A DNA stretch of 8,939 nucleotides from Candidatus Hodarchaeota archaeon (GTDB lineage Archaea > Asgardarchaeota > Heimdallarchaeia > Hodarchaeales > YT1-057): contig JAEOTI010000764.1 in the NCBI GenBank assembly GCA_016839955.1, positions 1-8,939 on the forward strand. Direction: 5' to 3'. The stretch's first letter is position 1. Each line of letters opens with the position of its first letter. Positions 1 through 4,917 of the stretch are shown piece after piece. The translations under genes and the position numbers were made by a program. A model generated the notes under the pieces. It was not told the DNA's origin. It did not search any database and was given only the letters and a program-made list of their open reading frames with translations.

Positions 1-24
1 AGATCTTCCGGTCGCTCAAAATTC

Positions 25-58
25 GAACTCGATAAAATTTCAAAATCAAGTCGAGTTC
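25..58 (-). terminator. 8-bp hairpin, possible minus-strand terminator
   Basis: GAACTCGA at 25-32 and TCGAGTTC at 51-58 are perfect reverse complements with an 18-nt loop. The hairpin lies 12 nt beyond the stop of the minus-strand open frame and is followed on that strand by a short AATTTTG stretch. There is no strong T-tract, so the terminator role is inferred from position only. Confidence 0.35.
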
Positions 59-70
59 TTAATAATTTAT

Positions 71-283
71 CTAATTAGCATAAAAAATAAAAGGATAATT
101 CCCCAAATTTACCCCCTCTCCCTCGAAAAAAGTAGAACATAAAGTACCAACTGATTGTAAATCATCATATTTTAACGTAGCTAGTTGAACTAAGAAATCA
201 GAGGGCACATCATCCTTTAGGGGTAATTTCAATTTATGATGTGAAGTAGCAATCTCAAAATAAAGAATTAAAAATCGAATTTT
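71..283 (-). pseudogene. Putative 3' remnant of a minus-strand gene
   Basis: On the minus strand a frame stays open for 70 codons, from just after a TAA (minus-strand stop at 286-284) to a TAG at 73-71. It has no ATG near its beginning. The translation has ordinary protein composition, with stretches such as LKLPLKDDVPSDFLVQLATL and STFFEGEGVNLGNYPF. The frame closes just before an 8-bp hairpin at 25-58, as expected at the end of a transcription unit. I do not recognise a family. Upstream (301-420 on this strand) all frames I read are rich in stops, so this is more likely a truncated or decayed C-terminus than an intact gene. It could also be a chance open frame; at this AT content 70 open codons are notable but not conclusive. 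Confidence 0.35.
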
Positions 284-562
284 TTATTGGTACTCGTTAG
301 AATCAATTTTGATTGTTAACAACTGTATCCTATTAGTTTAAAATTTATCGAAACCCATAAGAGATACTTATATTCTAATCGAAGTTAATTATGGAATTAA
401 TACTTTTATCTTCATGAAATAGGGTTGAGAGAACAGATTTACTTTATTTTTTAATAGTAATTATGCTCAAATATTATGAACATATTTTGAAATGCTGGTT
501 CGTAACCTTTAAAAAGGAATTTTCTATACGAATTTTCAGAGAACGTTCCATTATAAAGGTAG
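284..562. other. Intergenic region with no supported gene
   Basis: This is AT-rich sequence with many stops in all frames read. The longest forward open frame found begins at ATG 463 and gives only about 41 codons (MLKYYEHILKC...) with no recognisable features; it overlaps the start of the next gene. The promoter of the gene beginning at 563 should lie here, but no TATA-like element stands out from the AT-rich background. Confidence 0.5.
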
Positions 563-778
563 GTGAACAAGTATTTGTCTTTTGATATAACAAAACGTGC
601 AAAAAAGGTAATAAGTCAATATTTTACTTTTCTATCCACAGTTTGCATTCTTATTGGTTTTTTTCTATTCATTTGGACATCTAATGATGATAGTTGGATT
701 GGAAACGAATTTTACCAAAACTTTCTCAGACAAATTGCAGGATTCTTAGCGATTTCCTTCTCCATAAGTATAATTTGA
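563..778 (+). CDS. N-terminal membrane anchor of an interrupted effector-like protein
   Basis: This 71-codon frame starts with GTG, directly preceded by a purine-rich AAGGTAGGT that may serve as ribosome binding site. It encodes a short basic N-terminus (about residues 1-20) followed by two hydrophobic helices, about residues 21-41 (FTFLSTVCILIGFFLFIW) and 54-71 (FLRQIAGFLAISFSISII). It ends at TGA 776-778 inside or just after the second helix. The next open frame (800-1381) is in exactly the same frame with no other stop between them. The two pieces therefore look like one membrane-anchored protein of about 272 residues interrupted by a single stop. On its own this would be a two-helix membrane peptide with no known function. 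Confidence 0.5.
   Translation: MNKYLSFDITKRAKKVISQYFTFLSTVCILIGFFLFIWTSNDDSWIGNEFYQNFLRQIAGFLAISFSISII
776..778 (+). other. In-frame TGA splitting one gene
   Basis: The TGA is codon 72 of the frame opened at 563. Reading continues without another stop through DLFGKKRLLDVV into the downstream domain up to 1381. The codon falls at the end of the second membrane helix. A Trp (TGG) there would be chemically natural, so a one-base nonsense mutation or sequencing error is the simplest explanation. Selenocysteine recoding is less likely because no obvious SECIS-like structure was identified by eye. Confidence 0.7.
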
Positions 779-799
779 GATTTATTTGGCAAAAAAAGG

Positions 800-1381
800 T
801 TGTTGGATGTAGTATTAACAACAACACGTCTTTCAGATGAAATATCTTTATCAGGTTTATTAAGTATAATTGAATCTTTTCCAGATTATGATCAATGGAA
901 TGAACACTTTGAAAATAGCAGTGAGTTGGATCTTTTCTTTTCATATGGATCTGCATGGCGGTCACACCAGCGATTTCAACTTAATAAGTTTATTTCTAAG
1001 AAAGGTAATAAAATTCGTGTTATTATGCCAGATCCAGATGACCAATTAACTATAGAAGAACTTGCTCGACGTTTTGATTATGATCCCCATAAGCTAAAAT
1101 CAAGAATTGAAGAAACAAAGGAGGATTTTAAGAATTTAGCATTGAAAGCTTCTGAAAATGGAGCCAGTGTGGAAATCTGGTATATTCCAGCAGCACCCGT
1201 CTTCTCTTTTTACAGATTTAATAATATCCTAATCTTTGCCCTTTTCACTCATCAAAAAGACAAAATAGTAAAAGTTCCTTCATTTGTGTGTGAAAAAAGG
1301 GGTAGGCTTTACAATTATTTTAAAAGAGAATTTGAAGTAATGATTAATGAGGATAGGAAACTCACTAGAAAGATTGTATGA
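800..1381 (+). CDS. Cytosolic PLD-like/effector-like domain (C-terminal part of the gene starting at 563)
   Basis: These 193 codons are open up to a TGA at 1379-1381. The TTG at 800 is only the first possible start; AAAAAAAGG abuts it with no proper Shine-Dalgarno spacing, so an independent start is doubtful and the segment probably belongs to the gene opened at 563. Visible blocks are LDLFFSYGSAWRSHQRF, a basic strand leading to RVIMPDPDDQ, a helical LARRFDYDPHKLKSRIEE segment, and FSFYRFNNILIFALFTH near the end. This order (YGxxWR, then IRVxxPDP, then a YRFxN...H strand) resembles membrane-tethered phospholipase-D-fold-like domains seen near conflict systems. No canonical HxKxxxxD motif is present, so catalysis cannot be claimed. 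The family is recognised only loosely, and effector function is inferred from the two-helix anchor and the neighbourhood. Confidence 0.6.
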   Translation: MLDVVLTTTRLSDEISLSGLLSIIESFPDYDQWNEHFENSSELDLFFSYGSAWRSHQRFQLNKFISKKGNKIRVIMPDPDDQLTIEELARRFDYDPHKLKSRIEETKEDFKNLALKASENGASVEIWYIPAAPVFSFYRFNNILIFALFTHQKDKIVKVPSFVCEKRGRLYNYFKREFEVMINEDRKLTRKIV

Positions 1382-1458
1382 TAAAAAGGAATTCCACTTG
1401 AAGATTATCATCACATAAGACTTTAAACTAGATTCATAGGTGCTCACTAAATTTACAG

Positions 1459-1503
1459 CTTATAGTATATAAGAATAAAGTCTTTTCTTTCAATTTTTTT
1501 TAT
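1459..1503 (+). terminator. Hairpin plus T-tract after the 563-1381 gene
   Basis: CTTATA (1459-1464) and TATAAG (1468-1473) form a perfect 6-bp stem with a 3-nt loop. It is followed by a pyrimidine-rich stretch and a run of eight T at 1494-1501. A wider 9-bp inverted repeat (AAGACTTTA at 1417-1425, TAAAGTCTT at 1476-1484) encloses it. T-tracts are the usual archaeal termination signal. The position, about 80-120 nt after the stop codon, fits the end of the upstream gene. Confidence 0.5.
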
Positions 1504-1507
1504 TATG

Positions 1508-1515
1508 TATAAATT
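1508..1515 (+). promoter_or_regulatory. Candidate archaeal TATA box upstream of the 1638 gene
   Basis: TATAAATT lies just after the terminator and 123 nt before the start codon of the next gene. Initiation about 25 nt downstream would give a leader of roughly 100 nt containing a 6-bp hairpin (AGAAAG 1545-1550 with CTTTCT 1557-1562). A weaker TATA-like AACTATAT near 1599-1606 is closer to the gene. In sequence this AT-rich either may be a chance match. Confidence 0.25.
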
Positions 1516-1637
1516 AGAACACAACAAAAAGATTTTAAAAGAAAAGAAAGAGGTAACTTTCTGGCTACAAACATTAAATCAGTAAAATTTTCTTCTTAAA
1601 CTATATTGAAGATTGTATCATGAGTTATTAGGAATAA

Positions 1638-2153
1638 ATGATTTTGGTTGGTAAGAAAGTTGCAGGGGATTATTATATCCATAGAAAATATATGAATAAA
1701 TTAGGAGGAGACTGCAACTTTTTATATAATGTTGCTAGGGAAAAATTATCCTTTGAACAGGATAGAGTTTGGAATTTGCTTAAAATTAACCAACGTAACA
1801 AAAAAGTTTCTTTCTTAGTATATCCAAATTTTGATACGGAGGCTCATCCTAAATTAAAACAGAGTATAAGTATCAATCTGTCTGTGTCACCTCCGACAAT
1901 TCGAATCATTAAAGGAGGAGGACAAATACTCCACAGGAAAGAATTATTTGTTGGCAAAGATTACCTACATTATGTAAAATTTGCTGAATTGACAAATAGA
2001 GAAGAAGAATTAGGCCTTTTACAAAAGGATTCTTTCTTCAAAGGGAAAAAACTCAGCACAACAATGGGAAGAAAGGAAGTATGGGAAGAATGGCTCAATT
2101 TTAATAATGTGAAAATAACAGATCATGAGGTTAAAAAGCTAGATGACGGATAA
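1638..2153 (+). CDS. Stand-alone DNA phosphorothioation-associated domain protein
   Basis: This 171-residue protein starts at ATG 1638 with AGGA at 1630-1633 just upstream. Its motifs run in the same order as in the non-SAM part of the bacterial 'DNA phosphorothioation-associated putative methyltransferase' family (TIGR04096, from memory): GKKVxxxYYIHR at residues 5-16, VSFLVYPNFD at 57-66 followed by HPKL at 70-73, ILHRKE at 97-102, FAELTNREEELGLL at 115-128, and a C-terminal GRKEVWEEWL segment. There is no GxGxG or other SAM-binding motif and no signal peptide or membrane helix. It therefore matches only the accessory half of that family; the methyltransferase half is missing. The conserved HR, HRKE and YPxFD residues suggest a nucleic-acid or catalytic role, which is inference. 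A SAM methyltransferase domain does occur in the large gene at 6834 of this window. The match needs a profile search to confirm. Confidence 0.6.
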   Translation: MILVGKKVAGDYYIHRKYMNKLGGDCNFLYNVAREKLSFEQDRVWNLLKINQRNKKVSFLVYPNFDTEAHPKLKQSISINLSVSPPTIRIIKGGGQILHRKELFVGKDYLHYVKFAELTNREEELGLLQKDSFFKGKKLSTTMGRKEVWEEWLNFNNVKITDHEVKKLDDG

Positions 2154-2215
2154 TAGGTACTTGTCTTAAACAATATCACTTATAATCTCATTCCGTAATT
2201 AAAGAAGCAATTCAC

Positions 2216-2238
2216 CTCATTAAAGAAAAGTTAATGAG
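2216..2238. repeat. Perfect 8-bp inverted repeat
   Basis: CTCATTAA (2216-2223) and TTAATGAG (2231-2238) pair perfectly around a 7-nt A/G loop. The hairpin lies about 60 nt after the stop of the 1638-2153 gene but has no T-tract after it, so it is a weak terminator candidate or an incidental structure within the decayed gene. Confidence 0.35.
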
Positions 2239-2479
2239 TTTGAAAATAAAAGCAGATCAAAAAACTTTAAGAGAATTAGTACTTCACATTCATATACAGG
2301 ATTATAACTATCCTGGACAATGAACAAAAAAAAGTTTATGAATATAAAAAATCAATTGACTAATCACTAGTAGATAAGTGTAACAACTTCTTGTCTCTCT
2401 AATCAAAAGCTTTACAAATACATACAATGTTCAGGTATTCAAGTGCACATAGTTATCCTGGCCTATGTAAAACTTTCAA

Positions 2480-2487
2480 TTATATAT
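2480..2487 (+). promoter_or_regulatory. Candidate TATA box for the downstream operon
   Basis: TTATATAT is placed so that initiation 25-30 nt downstream would give a leader of about 50 nt to ATG 2564 or about 95 nt to ATG 2609. All genes from here rightwards are co-directional and close or overlapping, so one promoter here could serve the whole operon. The match is weak evidence in AT-rich DNA. Confidence 0.3.
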
Positions 2488-2563
2488 GATGAACAATAAA
2501 GGGACTCAAATCAATATCGTACTCATGTTTTGAGAATTGCAAATATTATCAGTGTGAATAGTC

Positions 2564-2899
2564 ATGGAGTCGATCTTTGTCCTGATAAGTTTCGTTGAGA
2601 ACGAAAATATGAAAAAATGTTTGTTCTACTTAGTTAACGAACATAAAGAGGCAATCATTGATATGGATATTAGAATATCAGGTCTTTCAAAAGAGAACAA
2701 CAAAGATTTCAAACCTTGGCTTATCGTAGAAAACAATACTCGTGGAATATATCTGATTAAGAAAATAAGTGACAAATTTGATCCCTGGGTATCATTTTGG
2801 CTACAATCTCCAGTTTATCCTCATCAAATTCCATCCGAAATAAAAGGGGTTACAAAATGGGGTCCAAAAATCGAAAAGATGAAACTAAAGATAAATTAA
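2564..2899 (+). CDS. Hypothetical protein, first ORF of the DndCD-like cluster
   Basis: From ATG 2564 this gives 111 residues; I do not recognise the family. No Shine-Dalgarno site precedes that ATG. A second in-frame ATG at 2609 (MKKCLFYLVNEHKEA...) would give 96 residues and would avoid overlap with the decayed sequence ending at 2598. The C-terminal half is rich in Trp and Pro (FKPWLIVENN, DPWVSFWLQSPVYPHQIP), and the last 20 residues are basic. There is no membrane helix, signal peptide or cysteine motif. It overlaps the following 53-codon gene by 43 nt, so the pair would be translationally linked if both are real. It might be a small component of the modification complex, but nothing in the sequence proves it. 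Confidence 0.45.
   Translation: MESIFVLISFVENENMKKCLFYLVNEHKEAIIDMDIRISGLSKENNKDFKPWLIVENNTRGIYLIKKISDKFDPWVSFWLQSPVYPHQIPSEIKGVTKWGPKIEKMKLKIN
2846..2849 (+). promoter_or_regulatory. Shine-Dalgarno-like site choosing ATG 2857
   Basis: AAGGGGT, core GGGG at 2846-2849, sits 7 nt before ATG 2857. It supports starting the 53-codon gene there rather than at the in-frame TTG at 2797, which has no such site. Confidence 0.4.
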
Positions 2900-3018
2900 A
2901 TGCTGAAATTCAGGTATTTATTGCAAATGATATTATTAATGTCTTGAAAAAGGATACTAAGGCATCAGAAAAGGAAGCTGAGAGTTTAATTGATAATTTC
3001 GTGAGAAAATACGAATAG
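2857..3018 (+). CDS. Small helical protein preceding the SMC-like ATPase
   Basis: This is a 53-residue, highly charged protein: a Lys/Asp/Glu-rich N-terminus (about residues 3-14), then two predicted amphipathic helices (about 15-31 and 35-52, with IQVFIANDIINVLKK and EAESLIDNFVRKYE). A purine-rich ribosome-binding-like site lies 7 nt upstream. It ends 9 nt before the start of the ATPase gene, so it is very likely co-transcribed with it. Bacterial dnd operons carry a small all-helical DndE beside DndD and DndC. This protein is about half the usual DndE length and no specific DndE residues were recognised, so equivalence is only a positional suggestion. It could be a subunit, an antitoxin-like regulator, or a linker of the ATPase. 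Confidence 0.5.
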   Translation: MGSKNRKDETKDKLNAEIQVFIANDIINVLKKDTKASEKEAESLIDNFVRKYE

Positions 3019-3027
3019 GGATTAGTA

Positions 3028-4917
3028 ATGAATACATGGGAGTTAACTCTTGAAAATATTGGTTGTTTCGTTGGAAAACACTCTTTTAGATTCAAATCAG
3101 GAACTAATATTGTAACAGGCCCAAATGCTTCAGGGAAGACAAGTTTACTGCATGCATTCCAATTATTATTGCCTAAAGAGTCTAATGATATTGCTCCATA
3201 TTATTTAAACTCATCTTGTATGACTGGAATGGTACAATTAAGAAACGGTGATGAAGGATATTCCGCGGAATTAACTAGGACTTCAAACGGTTCAGTTCGG
3301 GTTCGAAAGAAGAAACTATTGACTAATAACGATCAAGTAAACCATCTTGTTTTTCTATCTGATAATCATCAACTTATGGATGCTGTTATCAAAGGGGATG
3401 TCAATATTCTAAAAAATTGGTTTGTACAGATAACAGAGTTGAACTATTTTGAGAAAGCATATGCTATTTGTTCAAAATTAGATTCTCATTACAGAAATGA
3501 AAAAGACAAGGAATCTAAGAGTCTATTAGCGCAAAGACATCAACTAAGGAAAGAATTTAAAAAATTAAAATTAGAGACTAAAGAGAAAGAATCAAAATTT
3601 AGTCAATTCCAATTAGCTGGACTTTCAGAAGAAATTGATCCAATAATTTTAGATAAGTTTAAATCGACTTCAAAGAAGTTAGAAAAGAGTAAGAAAGACC
3701 TGAACAAATTAAATACAAAAAAAGTGGATTTAAATTCACTAATTCCTGCTTTAAAAGAAAAAAAGGGGAGATTTGAGGCAGAACTATTAAAAATTGGTGA
3801 TGAGTTCAGTACTGCAAAAGAACGTATTTCTAAGATCAATGAATACATTGAAAGAAATTATAATGATATTTCCGAGCAGAGAAAAGGTCTAAGAAAAATA
3901 AACTCAGAAATTACACGTCGTGAGATATTAATAACAAATTATACTAGCACTTTATCTAGCGATTCGATCGAATGTCAGCATTGCGGGTCAATTTTATCTA
4001 AAGAAACTCTTTCTCATAAGCTTGAAAAAATTCAAGAAGAATTGTTCCATTTTTCTGATGAAAAAGGCGTTATAAACGAGAGAGTTCGCGAATTAACAGT
4101 AAAGAATGACACATATCAAAAGGAACTACGGAATATAAGGATAGGTCTTCCAAAAGAGAAGAAAGAGCTGAAAGAAGGCATTCAACGATTAATCAACGAG
4201 ATTGGTCGAAAACAGAAAAATTTAGAATCAAATGAAGAAAGAATTGACGTTTTACAAAAAGAATTTCAGAAAATAAGCCAAGAATACGAAAATCTTCAGG
4301 ATCAGATTCTTGATCTGTCTGAGAAAAAACAAGAAATCCTGAATTTGGAAAAGGAGGTGAAGGGAGAACTAGCCCAGTTAGAAAAACAATCGAATGAAAT
4401 AGAAGAGAAGTTAAGTAAGATCAAAACACAGTTATCTTGGCTTAAAATCTATGATAACCGTAGACAGATTCTGAAGCAAATATCAATATTCTTGCACGAA
4501 AACATTGTATCAATACAAGAGAATGTTTTAGATCGAATAAACATACATCTTGACAAGATGCTTAGTGACCTTAGAATTCCGTTATTGAGAAGCATCCAAT
4601 TTGATGACAATTTCAACATGAAAATCACTAGAAGCACAGGGATTTCTGGCGAGTTCAATGAGCTTTCTGGTTTGGAACGAAGATTAATTGCATTAATTGT
4701 AGGTTACTCAGTTAAAAATGCCTTTTTAGAAAAGTTTCCTCTTTTTATAATTGATGAAACACTATATAACGCTGATGACACAAGTTTTCAAAGAATTATT
4801 GACTATATCGGCCAAAAAGTAGAATTGTTATTAGTTACAAGGTTAGGAGAATCTCACAATTTAGAAAGAGACTTGATAGGTCAAAACAACATTATATTTT
4901 GGGAGGATACCCAGTGA
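3028..4917 (+). CDS. SMC/Rad50-like (DndD-like) ATPase with zinc hook
   Basis: The 629 residues are laid out as a small SMC-family ATPase. Walker A GPNASGKT is at residues 31-38. A long Lys/Glu-rich coiled coil (about 150-300) is followed by a central CQHCG zinc hook (C316, C319) and the returning coiled coil (about 330-470). The C-terminal head carries a signature-like NELSGLERR at 544-552 and Walker B FIIDET with D576 and the catalytic-type E577. The size and the single hook fit the DndD, RecF/Rad50-like group better than full-length Rad50. The signature has Leu where LSGGE would have its second Gly. The D-loop reads YNADD, and VTR replaces the usual VTH, so the switch histidine is altered. 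A PAPS-reductase-family gene overlaps its 3' end, the neighbour arrangement of dndC and dndD. Role in the model: ATP-driven DNA engagement for the modification complex. An archaeal DNA-repair ATPase unrelated to Dnd is the main alternative. Confidence 0.85.
   Translation: MNTWELTLENIGCFVGKHSFRFKSGTNIVTGPNASGKTSLLHAFQLLLPKESNDIAPYYLNSSCMTGMVQLRNGDEGYSAELTRTSNGSVRVRKKKLLTNNDQVNHLVFLSDNHQLMDAVIKGDVNILKNWFVQITELNYFEKAYAICSKLDSHYRNEKDKESKSLLAQRHQLRKEFKKLKLETKEKESKFSQFQLAGLSEEIDPIILDKFKSTSKKLEKSKKDLNKLNTKKVDLNSLIPALKEKKGRFEAELLKIGDEFSTAKERISKINEYIERNYNDISEQRKGLRKINSEITRREILITNYTSTLSSDSIECQHCGSILSKETLSHKLEKIQEELFHFSDEKGVINERVRELTVKNDTYQKELRNIRIGLPKEKKELKEGIQRLINEIGRKQKNLESNEERIDVLQKEFQKISQEYENLQDQILDLSEKKQEILNLEKEVKGELAQLEKQSNEIEEKLSKIKTQLSWLKIYDNRRQILKQISIFLHENIVSIQENVLDRINIHLDKMLSDLRIPLLRSIQFDDNFNMKITRSTGISGEFNELSGLERRLIALIVGYSVKNAFLEKFPLFIIDETLYNADDTSFQRIIDYIGQKVELLLVTRLGESHNLERDLIGQNNIIFWEDTQ
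4902..4906 (+). promoter_or_regulatory. Strong Shine-Dalgarno GGAGG for the PAPS-reductase gene
   Basis: GGAGG inside the 3' end of the ATPase gene is 7 nt before GTG 4914. This GTG overlaps the ATPase stop as GTGA (4914-4917). It decides the start: the upstream in-frame TTG at 4899 overlaps the site itself and is not the initiator. The arrangement implies translational coupling and roughly balanced synthesis of the two proteins. Confidence 0.8.

Larger units (their letters stand above)
2186..2598 (+). pseudogene. Decayed gene, coding-like fragments in three frames
   Basis: No intact gene is found between 2154 and 2563, but protein-like stretches follow one another on the plus strand. Fragment A (2186-2323) includes VIKEAIHLIKEKL and TLRELVLHIHIQDYNYPG before a TGA. 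Fragment B, in another frame (about 2304-2399), reads ITILDNEQKKVYEYKKSID, a TAA, then SLVDKCNNFLSL. Fragment C, in the third frame (2374-2598), reads SNQKLYKYIQCSG, VHIVILAYVKLSIIYDEQ, a TAA, then NQYRTHVLRIANIIS and a final TGA. Fragments in changing frames separated by single stops are typical of an old pseudogene. I do not recognise the parent; fragment C is faintly reminiscent of an all-helical cyclin-like domain, but that is speculative. The end overlaps the presumed start of the next ORF. Confidence 0.4.

Noticed and set aside
463..588. Forward ORF of about 41 codons starting at ATG 463
   Set aside because: It is short, has no motif, and overlaps the better-supported start at 563 in another frame.
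776..778. Selenocysteine at the in-frame TGA
   Set aside because: The codon sits at the end of a membrane helix, with no redox motif around it and no SECIS-like structure seen; a nonsense change is simpler.
726..965. Minus-strand open frame of 79 codons
   Set aside because: It is antisense to the 563-1381 gene, crosses the TGA site and has no protein-like motifs; a shadow frame.
2797..2799. TTG as start of the small helical protein
   Set aside because: It has no ribosome-binding site and would lengthen the overlap with the preceding ORF; ATG 2857 has a GGGG site 7 nt upstream.
2910..3095. Minus-strand open frame of 61 codons
   Set aside because: It is antisense to the 53-codon gene and the ATPase N-terminus, which have the better coding signal.
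4899..4901. TTG as start of the PAPS-reductase gene
   Set aside because: It overlaps the GGAGG site itself; GTG 4914 has the correct spacing and overlaps the previous stop.
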